Made by a program: the position numbers and the translations under genes. Shown here one piece after another: positions 8,432 to 16,704 of a stretch of 64,000 bases of DNA. Position 1 is the first letter of the stretch; every line of letters begins with the position of its first letter. The notes under the pieces were generated by a model. The model was not told the origin of the DNA, made no database searches, and saw only the letters and a list, made by a program, of their open reading frames with translations. Source of the stretch: Candidatus Peribacteria bacterium (lineage in GTDB: Bacteria; Patescibacteriota; Gracilibacteria; Peribacterales; Peribacteraceae); assembly GCA_943350395.1 (NCBI GenBank), contig CALRAD010000004.1, positions 1 to 64,000 of the forward strand, read 5' to 3'.

Positions 8432-8581
8432 CCTCATCCCCAGCCCTTCTCCCAGCGCTGATGCGCTTGGGGAGAAGGGTGCGCCGTCTTGATGGAAAGG
8501 ACTTTTACTTTCTCATTCCTTGGCTTTCTCTCTCCCATTTTTTAGGGAGAGAGATGTCGCCGCAGCGACAGAGTGAGGTGG
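8432..8581 (+). repeat. Composite palindromic repeat, modules A and B
   Basis: Module A (8432-8479) is CCTCATCCCC, CCCTTCTCCC, an AGCGCTGATGCGCT core and GGGGAGAAGGG. Module B (8528-8581) is CTCTCTCCC-ATTTTTTA-GGGAGAGAG followed by ATGTCGCCGCAGCGACAGAG. A linker of about 48 nt joins them. The whole unit, linker included, is present in the opposite orientation at 51985-52134. It fills most of the 190-bp gap between zwf and pgl. Confidence 0.85.
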
Positions 8582-8615
8582 CAGAGTTGAGTGATGGCCG
8601 TGCTATCATCCCCTC

Positions 8616-9281
8616 ATGGATATCCTCAAAACTTCCTCTGCTGAAGCATTCGTCAGTACCGCAGTGCAGACAATCATCGAAGCAATTATCGAAGCACAGA
8701 ATGGAGGAAAAACCGCAACTGTCGGTCTCTCCGGTGGCTCCACGCCGAAGCCGGTGTACGAAAAACTTTCGCTAGAGAAGACTATCGACTGGAAGCGCGT
8801 CACGTTTTTTCTGCTCGATGAGCGATATGTTCCAACTGGTCACAGTGACAGCAACACGAAGATGATTCGTGAAACACTTCTCAAAAATTCTGCAGCGGAT
8901 GCAGCGTTTCTTTTTCCTGATACAACGTTGCCGCTTGAAGATTGTGTTGCCGATTACGATGCAAAAATTTCCGCTCGGTATCCCGATCTCGTCATTCTCG
9001 GCATGGGTCCTGACGGACACATTGCATCGCTCTTCCCTCCCGTATCGCCTGATGCATTCGGACCTGCGAGTGTCATTCATACAACCACTGATAGTTTTGC
9101 CGTTCGAGACAGAATCAGCGTGACATTTCCCGTGCTCGAAGCCGCAGTGAAGCGCGTGTTTCTGATTACAGGAGCCGAGAAATATGCACTCCTCCAAAAA
9201 ATGCAGGACGGCAATCAGGATGCGAGTTTATTTCCTGCATCAACATTGATGGATGAGAAGACGACGTGGATTATTGGCTAG
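8616..9281 (+). CDS. pgl: 6-phosphogluconolactonase
   Basis: 221-residue NagB/RpiA-fold protein of the DevB/Pgl family, which hydrolyses 6-phosphogluconolactone, the product of the upstream zwf. Motifs: TVGLSGGSTPKPVYEKL near residue 35, FFLLDERYVPTGHSDSN around residue 72, and LVILGMGPDGHIASLFP near residue 130, which holds the catalytic His region. An extended -10 (TGC-TATCAT, 8601-8609) ends 6 nt before the ATG, so a leaderless transcript is likely in spite of the nearby zwf. The 3' end overlaps the convergent metalloprotease gene by 4 nt. Confidence 0.95.
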   Translation: MDILKTSSAEAFVSTAVQTIIEAIIEAQNGGKTATVGLSGGSTPKPVYEKLSLEKTIDWKRVTFFLLDERYVPTGHSDSNTKMIRETLLKNSAADAAFLFPDTTLPLEDCVADYDAKISARYPDLVILGMGPDGHIASLFPPVSPDAFGPASVIHTTTDSFAVRDRISVTFPVLEAAVKRVFLITGAEKYALLQKMQDGNQDASLFPASTLMDEKTTWIIG

Positions 9282-10519
9282 GGGCAGGGAGTCCAGCCGT
9301 ATGGAGAAGGATCGGTATGGAAACAGGCTTTTGTTCCGCCATATTCAAAACAGCGCGTGGCAGTAGCCCATCCTCGACTGAAGTAGGACAAGCAACTTTG
9401 CCCTGGAGCAATCCCCGGTGCACAGGCTCCATCTGGACCGCAATTGCTGGTTTGCCAAAGATCCAAATTTGCACACGATGGCGTGGAATCTGAGGCGCAA
9501 ATTCTAGAGCAGACGTAGGGATACGTTCCGCAATCGCCGCCAGATGGCATGGATCCAGAGGACCCTGCAGAACCGGAAGACCCCGTTGACCCCGTAGAAC
9601 CGGAAGATCCTGTCGAACCCGATGAGCCGCTGCTTGCCGGTGGAGGTGGAAGCTGGCACGTTCCCCCCGTACATGTCAGCGCCGGAGAAGTAATGCAGCA
9701 ATCAGCAGTCGTCGTGCACGCTTCTCCTTCGTTTTTACAGAGTGTCGCTGCCCCGCACACCGTCGGATTTGTTATCTGCACTTCGCTGCAACCCTTGGCA
9801 ATATAACTGGTGCCCGCGCCTGCGACACACGTCGTAAGGTCTACGTTGTCTGTGCAACTGGCACTTGTGCAGCACGCACCATTTGTCGAAATCGTATGTG
9901 TATGTCCGTAGATCGACTGGATACCGGCGAGGTCATCTGCACTCGGCTGCTCATTCATGAGTCCGCCTCTTGTTGCACCGGTCGAATCGTCCGTGTAGTC
10001 CATGCAGCTTCCGAAATTATTATTGGTGAATGCGGTGTCCTGATGATCGAGCCCGAGTGAGTGTCCGATTTCCTGACAAGCCGTGTATTTCTTCGTTGAT
10101 ACATCGCTGATGCTGAGTGTGTTGTCATTGAGAACGACTCTAGCCATGTAGACGTGACTCGTAAGACTGTCTTGGAAAACCTGCGCCATCCCGAGCCATC
10201 CCGTGTTTCCGTAGTCCGCATTGCACACTTCGATCCTTCCGGGGACAGCATTGCACGCAACAGGATCGCCACCACTCGAGACTTTCGTGAGCGTGAGGAC
10301 AGTTGGATCACTCGACCAATCACTGATGGCGGTGTCGAGGTAGGTATCCCAGTCGGGTGTCACATTGGCTCCGACATCGAGCGAGAGCGGTTGCGTGGCA
10401 ATGGGCCAATGGAGACCTGCCCACGTGTGACCAGCCTCCGTCCTTTCGACGGTAGAAGCGAGAAGCACACACAAGAGCAGCAGGGAGAAGAGCCTGTGAC
10501 GAACGAAGAATCTCAACAT
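9278..10519 (-). CDS. Secreted matrixin-like metalloprotease homologue with Cys-rich C-terminal region
   Basis: 413 residues with a signal peptide (hydrophobic 8-22, cleavage near TEAG). The catalytic-type domain is at about 30-210. The zinc motif reads CQEIGHSLGLDHQD: metzincins usually show HExxHxxGxxH, and here the first His is Gln while the other two remain. A downstream FGSCMDYTDD resembles the Met-turn region. Residues 215-290 hold about a dozen Cys. A low-complexity Ser/Gly/Thr linker (about 295-325) leads to a second Cys-rich block of about 80 residues. It overlaps the preceding dockerin/DUF4215-type gene by 7 nt and is the last gene of the ftsQ-led operon. It may be an active or a degenerate extracellular protease. 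Confidence 0.85.
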   Translation of the reverse strand: MLRFFVRHRLFSLLLLCVLLASTVERTEAGHTWAGLHWPIATQPLSLDVGANVTPDWDTYLDTAISDWSSDPTVLTLTKVSSGGDPVACNAVPGRIEVCNADYGNTGWLGMAQVFQDSLTSHVYMARVVLNDNTLSISDVSTKKYTACQEIGHSLGLDHQDTAFTNNNFGSCMDYTDDSTGATRGGLMNEQPSADDLAGIQSIYGHTHTISTNGACCTSASCTDNVDLTTCVAGAGTSYIAKGCSEVQITNPTVCGAATLCKNEGEACTTTADCCITSPALTCTGGTCQLPPPPASSGSSGSTGSSGSTGSTGSSGSAGSSGSMPSGGDCGTYPYVCSRICASDSTPSCANLDLWQTSNCGPDGACAPGIAPGQSCLSYFSRGWATATRCFEYGGTKACFHTDPSPYGWTPCP

Positions 10520-11091
10520 GGATGAGCAGGGTCGGGGTAATGAACATCCGTGATCATCTTCTTGCCGTTCCCGAGATCACGCTCATAAACACAGTGACCG
10601 ATATCAGGATCGTCATCTCCATGATCATCCTCCGCCACGAGCATTCCCCAGTTTTCCCGTTGGTTCAAATCCCCGTAGTCCATCGGTTCGATGCGGCACG
10701 CAGAGCTGCAACCGTCTCCCGGTGCTGTGTTCCCGTCATCGCACTTCTCCCCCGCTTGGATCACGCCGTTGCCGCAGACTGCCGTGAGAAAGCCTCGAAT
10801 GCTTTGGAGAAAGAGCTTCAGATCGAATCGGTCCGTTCCCGAACTTTGGTTCAAATCATAGGCAAGATTATTGCTGAACATTCCCTGAAACACAGCCGAG
10901 ATTCCTCTGCGCATTTCGCCGACAGACAGCGTTCCGTTTTGGTTCCGATCGGTAAGGCTTAAGACTCGGTCATCGAGAACGGAGCCACGAAGGGAACCTC
11001 CGGAGAAGAGAACAACCATCGTGACGATAATGATCCCGACAGCGGCAAACAGAATCCAATGCCGACGCGAGTTCTTGTTCTTGGTGGTCAT
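10513..11091 (-). CDS. Membrane-anchored protein with dockerin-like EF hands and one Cys-rich DUF4215-type repeat
   Basis: 192 residues. Residues about 12-30 form an N-terminal membrane anchor. The next 75 residues carry a paired EF-hand-like module (LTDRNQNGTLSVGEMRRG and YDLNQSSGTDRFDLKLFLQS). One Cys-rich repeat follows (CGNGVIQAGEKCDDGN ending GDGCSSACRIE), then an acidic tail. The GSLRGSVLDDRVLSLTD sequence after the anchor is nearly the same in the large surface proteins at 38728, 42353 and 44741, so this is a short member of that family. It sits between the LysM/M23 gene (26 nt) and the metalloprotease gene (7-nt overlap). Calcium binding is inferred from the Asp/Asn spacing. Confidence 0.82.
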   Translation of the reverse strand: MTTKNKNSRRHWILFAAVGIIIVTMVVLFSGGSLRGSVLDDRVLSLTDRNQNGTLSVGEMRRGISAVFQGMFSNNLAYDLNQSSGTDRFDLKLFLQSIRGFLTAVCGNGVIQAGEKCDDGNTAPGDGCSSACRIEPMDYGDLNQRENWGMLVAEDDHGDDDPDIGHCVYERDLGNGKKMITDVHYPDPAHPC

Positions 11092-11117
11092 AACAATCTA
11101 AGTAAGATTCTGCGCTC

Positions 11118-12137
11118 TTATTGTTGCAAATACATCATCGGATTTTTTTTGACGCCATTCACGTGCACTTCGAGATGGAGGTGGATGCCCGTTGGGCCGT
11201 GCACGCGTCCGGTGTTGCCCATGAAGGAAATCGGTTGTCCTCGCGTGACGCGATCGCCCTTCTGCACGTAGATCTTTTTGTTGTGTGCGTAGAGAGTTTT
11301 CAGTCCGTTGCCATGATCGATCTCGATCACGTTGCCGTAGCCGCCGTTCCATCCGTAGTCTGCTCTGGTGACGGTGCCGGCTTCGGTAGCGAAGATTGGC
11401 GAACCTCCCCGATGTTGCATATCGACACCGAAATGCGTTCGACTGAAGTACTGCGTGTAGAAGCAATCACAAGGGATCTGGAAGATGCCGCCGCTCGGCT
11501 TGATCGCATACTCCTTGAGTTCTGGGAACGATACGGGACCGGAGCCGACCGGAGCTTTGATGGGCGGTTTCTGTGTCTGCACTGGCTTGGCAGCGACGGC
11601 GACAATCGGTTTGCCATCGGGGATGATCAGCTCTTGTCCTGCAAGCAGATAGCCTCCACGGATTTTGTTTTGTGCGGAAATGCGACCTGCATCGATGCCG
11701 TACAGATCGGCGATCATCTTGAGATTCTGGCCTCGTTTTACCGTATGCAGGATGCCATCGACCGGAAGGATCAATAACTGCTGTCCCGGCTTCACTTGAT
11801 CTTTTTCACTCAGACCGTTCACGAATCGGATCGTCTCCGGTTTCAAGAAATTTCTCTTGGCGATGCTTGCGATGCTCTCATTCGGTTCGACGGTGTGCAG
11901 AATACCCTGACTGTACGCACTCCTCGCACCCTGTTCGGTCAGTGCGGACGTCTTCATCAGGAATCCGTCTTCCGCGAGCAGAAATCCGTACGTTTCCTCC
12001 TGCAAATCTTCGGGTGCCGCGATGCTCGTTTCCGGGGAGTAGGTTGGCAGGAACAGAGACACGACGAATACACCGATGCAGAGGATGCGGATGCGGGTAG
12101 CTAGCCAGGAATGGGCTGGAGAACGAGAGAGTCGCAT
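11118..12137 (-). CDS. Exported LysM-M23 peptidoglycan endopeptidase
   Basis: 339 residues: N-terminal membrane or signal segment (17-33), then two LysM peptidoglycan-binding repeats (about 80-125, HTVEPNESIASIAKRN; about 128-173, HTVKRGQNLKMIADLYG), then an M23/LytM domain from about 215. The M23 zinc residues are visible in THFGVDMQHRGG (H-x3-D) and GIHLHLEVHVNG (HLH). It should cut peptide cross-links in the wall outside the membrane; LytM-like proteins can instead activate amidases. It lies 12 nt after dacA and 26 nt before the dockerin-like gene in the same operon, which points to a wall-remodelling job during division. Confidence 0.95.
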   Translation of the reverse strand: MRLSRSPAHSWLATRIRILCIGVFVVSLFLPTYSPETSIAAPEDLQEETYGFLLAEDGFLMKTSALTEQGARSAYSQGILHTVEPNESIASIAKRNFLKPETIRFVNGLSEKDQVKPGQQLLILPVDGILHTVKRGQNLKMIADLYGIDAGRISAQNKIRGGYLLAGQELIIPDGKPIVAVAAKPVQTQKPPIKAPVGSGPVSFPELKEYAIKPSGGIFQIPCDCFYTQYFSRTHFGVDMQHRGGSPIFATEAGTVTRADYGWNGGYGNVIEIDHGNGLKTLYAHNKKIYVQKGDRVTRGQPISFMGNTGRVHGPTGIHLHLEVHVNGVKKNPMMYLQQ

Positions 12138-12149
12138 ACGTGGCTTCTT

Positions 12150-13037
12150 TTACTGCTCCAAGGCGACATTCTCGGAGAGAGCCTTGCGCAGTGCTGTGAG
12201 GAGATAGAGGCTGTCAGTATAGCGGTCATTCGAGCCGATGAGGACCAGTAAGTATGGACGATGCTCCTCTTCAAAGAGGACGATCAGACATTCGCCTGCC
12301 AGGTCCGTGGTTCCCGTTTTCACGCCGAACACATGCGGGTTCTCATGCAGCAATTCATTGGTATTCCTGAGGTCGAACGATTGTCCGGTCGTTGCTTCGA
12401 TTGTGCCTGATTTGGTGCTCACAATTTTCCGGAACACGGGGTGCTTCAAGGCCGCGATCGTGAGCCATGAAAGGTCTCGTACGCTGGAGTATTGCTCTGT
12501 GCTATCGAGCCCCGCAGGATTGGTAAAGTGTGTGTTTTTGAGTCCCAGACTGCTTGCACGTTTGTTCATACGTTCTACGAACCGAGAGACGCTTCCGGCA
12601 TCGTCGATGGCGAGCGCATACGCCGCATCGTTTGCGGAGGGAATGAGCAGAGCCTTGAGGAGGTCGCCGATCCTGAAAAATTCTCCGGCCTTCAAACCGA
12701 CAGCGCTTCCCCTGATGCCATCCGCTAATGTTGGAACCGGTACGATTTCATTGAGGTTATGATTTTCCAAGATCAGCAATGCCGTCATGATTTTTGTGAG
12801 GCTGGCGACTTTCCGTCGTTGGTTCTCATTCCGAGACAGCAGAGTTTCTCCGCTTTGCAAGTCCAGGAGAAGCATGCCCGACGCAGAGAGGCGCTCGGGG
12901 AGAAGAAGTGGTTTTCGTTTCTCCGCGGGTGCGGCAATCGACAGCACCTCGATGCCGGGCAGCGGCCGCAGGACGGGGCCCGCTGCAGGAGGAGAGATTG
13001 CGCCGAGCAGCAGCAGTGATGCGAGAGAGGAGAACAT
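12150..13037 (-). CDS. dacA: D-alanyl-D-alanine carboxypeptidase (peptidase S11)
   Basis: 295 residues with an N-terminal hydrophobic export signal (about 4-18). It trims the terminal D-Ala from peptidoglycan pentapeptides outside the membrane. All three penicillin-binding motifs are intact: SLTK at 79-82 (nucleophile Ser79), SAN at 134-136, and KTGT at 240-243. It lacks the C-terminal amphipathic PBP5-type domain and ends soon after the KTG block, so it is a minimal form. It starts 9 nt after the ftsQ stop and is followed 12 nt later by the LysM/M23 gene. Confidence 0.94.
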   Translation of the reverse strand: MFSSLASLLLLGAISPPAAGPVLRPLPGIEVLSIAAPAEKRKPLLLPERLSASGMLLLDLQSGETLLSRNENQRRKVASLTKIMTALLILENHNLNEIVPVPTLADGIRGSAVGLKAGEFFRIGDLLKALLIPSANDAAYALAIDDAGSVSRFVERMNKRASSLGLKNTHFTNPAGLDSTEQYSSVRDLSWLTIAALKHPVFRKIVSTKSGTIEATTGQSFDLRNTNELLHENPHVFGVKTGTTDLAGECLIVLFEEEHRPYLLVLIGSNDRYTDSLYLLTALRKALSENVALEQ

Positions 13038-13046
13038 GATGTGGTC

Positions 13047-13982
13047 TTATTGGAAAATGATTTTATCTGCGATTCGTAGATCAATATAGATCTTTGCCTG
13101 ATCGAGTGAGAGTGTTTTCAGAAATTGCCTGAAACGCTGGAATTGCTCTTGGAGGGGGCTTTTCAGATCGAACCAAATCGACAGCTTGTTGGTGCGGATG
13201 TGAAATTCCTGCGCACGGACGTAGACGACGATGTCGAGAGTGGAGAGTCCGAAATCCGTGCGAAGGATGTCACGTGCCGTGAAGATGCGCTCGATGAAAT
13301 CGGGAAGAATGACGCGCGTGCGGTTTTGAGGGCGAAACCCCCAGTCCGTGAATCGGAGAATCGGTACCGGAGTCTTTCCGGAGAGCTTGATTGGAGAACT
13401 GACGAAATAGCCGCTTCTCGTGATGTACGCGTAGGACCCCGAGCCGATCATCGCTCCACTCTGCGTGTCTTGCGAGGAGTCATCGCTGTCGACGAGCACC
13501 CGTGCGACGACCGGTTCGAGCGAGAGAAAGACTGACAGGGTGGATGGATATTGCTTTTCAATTTCGATGCGATCGATGTCGGGGTACTGCGTTTCGAGGA
13601 GAGAGGCGATCTGACTTTTGGTGATGAGAATGAGGCGCTGACGGAAGAGTGGTGCGAGGATCTGTTGTACATCGGACGGATCGATGCGCGGGTCTTGTCT
13701 CTGGATCGTGATTTGTCGGACATCGAAGAAAGGAGAGAACAGGAGTGCCAGAAGAATACTCACGGCGATCGTGCCGATGCCGATTGCGATCCATGTGCGG
13801 AACTCGGATGCGACGAGAGAGGAAAGTCTCGAACACTTTTTTGCGAAGCGTACCCAGCGCTCATGCCGCCGCCGCGCTCTCCGATCGACGGTGTGGTAGC
13901 GCGCGCGAGCAATCGAACGAGAGAACAAACTTGTTTCCCTGTTCAGGAAGCGTGGCAATCTGCGGGGGGACCGTAGTGGCAT
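13047..13982 (-). CDS. ftsQ: FtsQ/DivIB-like cell division protein
   Basis: 311 residues with divisome FtsQ architecture. A basic cytoplasmic N terminus rich in Arg (about 1-60) is followed by one membrane span (about 64-83, WIAIGIGTIAVSILLALLF). Next is a POTRA-like domain (FFDVRQITIQ, then a helix-turn region DPSDVQQILAPLF and IASLLETQYPDIDRIEIEKQYPSTL). A beta-rich C-terminal domain ends with STLDIVVYVRAQEFHIRTN and a DLR motif. FtsQ links FtsA/FtsK to FtsL/B/W/I at the septum. The start is set at 13982 because the long upstream extension is antisense to the divergent glycosyltransferase and TATACT ends 7 nt before this ATG. It heads a five-gene wall operon. Confidence 0.88.
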   Translation of the reverse strand: MPLRSPRRLPRFLNRETSLFSRSIARARYHTVDRRARRRHERWVRFAKKCSRLSSLVASEFRTWIAIGIGTIAVSILLALLFSPFFDVRQITIQRQDPRIDPSDVQQILAPLFRQRLILITKSQIASLLETQYPDIDRIEIEKQYPSTLSVFLSLEPVVARVLVDSDDSSQDTQSGAMIGSGSYAYITRSGYFVSSPIKLSGKTPVPILRFTDWGFRPQNRTRVILPDFIERIFTARDILRTDFGLSTLDIVVYVRAQEFHIRTNKLSIWFDLKSPLQEQFQRFRQFLKTLSLDQAKIYIDLRIADKIIFQ

Positions 13983-14003
13983 AGTGTAAAGTATAGAGCA
14001 TCG
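13983..14003. promoter_or_regulatory. Compressed divergent promoter between ftsQ and the glycosyltransferase
   Basis: Only 21 bp separate the two start codons. TATACT read on the minus strand (13995-13990) ends 7 nt before the ftsQ ATG. TATAGA on the plus strand (13992-13997) ends 6 nt before the glycosyltransferase ATG. The two -10 elements share 4 bp, so each -35 region lies inside the other gene and both polymerases compete for one site. Confidence 0.65.
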
Positions 14004-15155
14004 ATGAAACTCGCAATTGTTGCCGACTGGCTGCCGACCTACGGAGGTGCTGAACACGTCATCTCCTCCCTCCATGACGTGTGGCCTTCTGCACCGATTT
14101 TCACAACCATTGCAAGGCACGGTGAGCTTGGACCGCTTCGCAGTGCCGATATTCGCACAGATTCTTGTCTCCAGCGTATCTTTATGCTGATGGGTCGCCA
14201 TCAGTATTTATTGCCATGGATGCCGAAATATTTTGAATCGATCGATCTTACTTCTTACGATGTTGTACTCACCTCTTCCCATGCGATTTCCAAAGGGGTC
14301 ATCCCACACAGTCGAAGCGTGCATATTTGTTACTGCCACACGCCGATGCGTTATGCGTGGGAAATGGAAGACGAATATCTTTCCGATTTTCGCATTCGCG
14401 GTCCACTCAAGTGGTTCGTAAGGCGCGAGCTTAAACGTTTGCGTCGCTACGATCTGTCAACAGCGAAGCGTGTCGATCTCTTCATTGCAAACTCGACGGA
14501 AACACAAGAACGCATCAAGCGTATCTACGGTCGCGAGAGCGTCGTCGTGCATCCTCCCGTCGGCTCACGCTTCTTCGATTTTCCCCTAACCTCCACCTTC
14601 GCCAAGGCTACGGCGGACAGGCCCGCCCCCTATTTTCTCGCCCTCGGTCGTCTTGTTCCCTACAAGCGTTTCGATTTGCTGATCGATCTTGCGAATCGCT
14701 TGAAACTTCCGCTGAAGATTGCGGGAACGGGCAGTGATCTTCCGCGTCTGAAGCGCATGGCCGGTCCGACCATCGAATTTCTTGGTCACGTCTCAGATGA
14801 AGCTCTTCCCTCGCTCTACGCACATGCAGAATGTTTGCTCTTTCCCCAAATCGAAGACGCGGGCATCGTGCCGCTTGAGGCGCAGGCATGCGGCATTCCT
14901 GTGATTGCGTTCGGCAAGGGCGGCGTGCGAGATGTCGTTGTTGATGGCGAAACCGGTTTGCTTGTTACAGAGCAGACGGTCGATGCATTTTGTGATGGCA
15001 TTGCGATATTCAAGAATAGACAGTGGGATCGGCAGAAGATTCGCGAGCATGCGAAGAAGTTTCATGTTGACGTGTTTCAGGACAGGATGAAGCGTGAGGT
15101 GGAGGGTGCGATTTGCAAATACAGAGCAGGCGTTCCCGCCTGCGGAGTACAATAA
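14004..15155 (+). CDS. Glycosyltransferase family 4 (capsule/LPS mannosyltransferase-like)
   Basis: 383-residue GT-B enzyme. The N-terminal domain starts MKLAIVADWLPTYGGAEHV, the usual glycine-rich acceptor-side motif, and contains YCHTPMRYAWE. The C-terminal donor domain shows FLALGRLVPYKRFD, then FPQIEDAGIVPLEAQACG with the E-x7-E-type signature. Close motif relatives are WbaZ/WcaI-like mannosyl or fucosyl transferases, so a surface-polysaccharide role is likely; the sugar is unknown. Residues about 195-206 (STFAKATADRPA) come from a palindromic repeat inserted at the inter-domain junction. The last residues (RAGVPACG) come from another small palindrome at 15126-15143. It is followed 4 nt later by nnrD. 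Confidence 0.93.
   Translation: MKLAIVADWLPTYGGAEHVISSLHDVWPSAPIFTTIARHGELGPLRSADIRTDSCLQRIFMLMGRHQYLLPWMPKYFESIDLTSYDVVLTSSHAISKGVIPHSRSVHICYCHTPMRYAWEMEDEYLSDFRIRGPLKWFVRRELKRLRRYDLSTAKRVDLFIANSTETQERIKRIYGRESVVVHPPVGSRFFDFPLTSTFAKATADRPAPYFLALGRLVPYKRFDLLIDLANRLKLPLKIAGTGSDLPRLKRMAGPTIEFLGHVSDEALPSLYAHAECLLFPQIEDAGIVPLEAQACGIPVIAFGKGGVRDVVVDGETGLLVTEQTVDAFCDGIAIFKNRQWDRQKIREHAKKFHVDVFQDRMKREVEGAICKYRAGVPACGVQ
14590..14621 (+). repeat. Palindromic repeat (family C) inside the glycosyltransferase gene
   Basis: The core TTCGCCAAGGCTACGGCGGA is the reverse complement, with few changes, of the element at 17010-17039 in dgt. Both copies are in frame within coding sequence and in opposite orientations. 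Confidence 0.85.
15126..15143. repeat. Small perfect inverted repeat at the end of the glycosyltransferase gene
   Basis: GCAGGCG-TTCC-CGCCTGC forms a 7-bp stem with a 4-nt loop and encodes the AGVPAC of the C-terminal tail, 10 nt before the stop codon. It could also act as a hairpin in the mRNA between the glycosyltransferase and nnrD. Confidence 0.7.
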
Positions 15156-15159
15156 TTCC

Positions 15160-15954
15160 ATGCGCTCTCCTGTTTCCCACAAAGGCGAAAACGGATCGGT
15201 TGCGATCATCGGTGGATCGACGTTTCAGCACGGTGCGCCGCTTTTTTCGGCGCTTGCAGCTGAGGCTTCGGGTGTGGATTTGGTCTTTATGTTTGTTCCT
15301 GCATGTCACAGAGAGGTCGCAAAAAATACGTCGTTGAATTTTCAAATCCATACGTTTGGCTCTGAAATGAGTGATGAAATTTCTGCGAGTGATCGATCGA
15401 GAATCATCGAAATGCTTGCAACGATGGACAGCGTTGTGATCGGTCCCGGACTTTCGCGAAGCTCCAAGAACCTCGCATCGATCATGGCACTTCTCGAAGA
15501 GTGTCCGTGTCCGCTTGTCGTCGATGCGTCGGCGTTGCAAGCGGCAACGCTTGCGGCATTGAAAGACAAACATGCAGTCGTGACTCCGCATCTTGGGGAA
15601 CTCGAGCGCATGCAGCTCACACCGGAACAAATTTCTACTGCGGCAAAAAAATTCTTCTGCACTTTTCTTCTCAAGGGTCCGGAGGACACGATTGTGAATG
15701 AAAAAGGCAGTGTGAAAAAAATCAGTGGAGGCAATGCAGGCCTCACCGTCGGCGGTACCGGAGATGCGCTTGCAGGGCTGCTGTCTGGGCTCATTGCACA
15801 AGGATATGAGCATATCGAGGCATGCAGTATTGCAAGTACGTGCATCAAGAGAGCGGGAGATATTTTATTTGCGAAGCAGGGGTATGCGTACACGACTCGT
15901 GAGGTGATCGCACAGATTCCGGAGATTCTACGGGATTTGGTTTCCCGCACATGA
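15160..15954 (+). CDS. nnrD: ADP/ATP-dependent NAD(P)H-hydrate dehydratase
   Basis: 264 residues of the ribokinase-like NnrD/YjeF-C family, which repairs hydrated NAD(P)H (NADHX) by ATP- or ADP-dependent dehydration. Diagnostic blocks: GSVAIIGGSTFQHGAPLFSA near the N terminus, VVIGPGLSRS, LVVDASALQA, VVTPHLGELERM and the signature GLTVGGTGDALAGLLSGL. The N-terminal epimerase domain (NnrE) found in bifunctional forms is absent. The ATG at 15160 is chosen because conservation starts there and TACAAT (15148-15153) ends 6 nt upstream, overlapping the stop of the preceding gene. The stop overlaps the pgeF start by 4 nt (ATGA). Confidence 0.92.
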   Translation: MRSPVSHKGENGSVAIIGGSTFQHGAPLFSALAAEASGVDLVFMFVPACHREVAKNTSLNFQIHTFGSEMSDEISASDRSRIIEMLATMDSVVIGPGLSRSSKNLASIMALLEECPCPLVVDASALQAATLAALKDKHAVVTPHLGELERMQLTPEQISTAAKKFFCTFLLKGPEDTIVNEKGSVKKISGGNAGLTVGGTGDALAGLLSGLIAQGYEHIEACSIASTCIKRAGDILFAKQGYAYTTREVIAQIPEILRDLVSRT

Positions 15955-16622
15955 TTACGCATCCTTTCAAAATTTTTGAACCGTATCGCGATGTTCTCGA
16001 TGTTCGCATGCTGACACGCAGCGACGATGTCGCATCGGATGAGGAGACGCAGCGTGCGCTCGGGACGACGAACATCGTTGTGCTTGATCAGGTGCACGGC
16101 AATCGGTGTGTCGTTGTTCGAGAGTCATCGCATCGCATCGAGAAAGCTGATGTTGTTGCAACAGATCAGACAGGTCTCACACTCACAATTCGCTTTGCGG
16201 ATTGTCAGAATTTCATCGTCTTCGATCCGAAGAAAAAAATTCTGTGTCTGATTCACGCAGGCTGGCGCGGTGTGCAATGCGAAGTTCTCGCACAAGCGTT
16301 TCTCTGCATGCAATCCGAATGGGGGGTGCATCCGCAGGACGTGTGTGTCGGTGCAGGTCCGTCACTCTGCCGCACGTGTGCCGAGTTTACGGATCCAGTG
16401 ACCGAAGCTCCAGAGCTCTCTGCGTACGCTCGAGGACGGTGCATCGATTTGAATCGTGCCGCGGATGATCAATTGTTTGCTCTCGGCGTGCTGCGCAATC
16501 ACTTCGAACGCATAGGAGATTGCACGCTCTGCAGTCCGGATTTGTACTGGACGTACAGAGCAGGAAAAGACGAAGTGGTCAAAAAAGGGAAGAGAAATTG
16601 CTTGGCGGCAACACTTCTTTGA
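15951..16622 (+). CDS. pgeF: Multicopper-type laccase-domain protein (YfiH/PgeF family)
   Basis: 223-residue YfiH-fold protein. Members have been described as peptidoglycan editing factors that remove misincorporated Ser from UDP-MurNAc precursors and as purine nucleoside-cleaving enzymes. Signature residues are present: VLDQVHGN, IRFADCQNFIVFD, IHAGWRGVQCE and VGAGPSLCRTC, giving the conserved His-Cys-His zinc site. It is translationally coupled to nnrD (ATGA overlap) and belongs to the glycosyltransferase-led run. A wall-quality role would fit the neighbouring wall genes, but this is inference. Confidence 0.92.
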   Translation: MITHPFKIFEPYRDVLDVRMLTRSDDVASDEETQRALGTTNIVVLDQVHGNRCVVVRESSHRIEKADVVATDQTGLTLTIRFADCQNFIVFDPKKKILCLIHAGWRGVQCEVLAQAFLCMQSEWGVHPQDVCVGAGPSLCRTCAEFTDPVTEAPELSAYARGRCIDLNRAADDQLFALGVLRNHFERIGDCTLCSPDLYWTYRAGKDEVVKKGKRNCLAATLL

Positions 16623-16704
16623 GCTTATCCTTCTCTGTCTCGACGACTCGTGAGTCCGCTCTACGCTTTTTTCCTACTCTTCGTTACGGGAGGCCTGAAT
16701 CTCT

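Noticed and set aside
13983-14201. 73-residue upstream extension of FtsQ
   Set aside because: It would be antisense to the start of the divergent glycosyltransferase, and FtsQ proteins normally begin with a short basic cytoplasmic tail as found from 13982.
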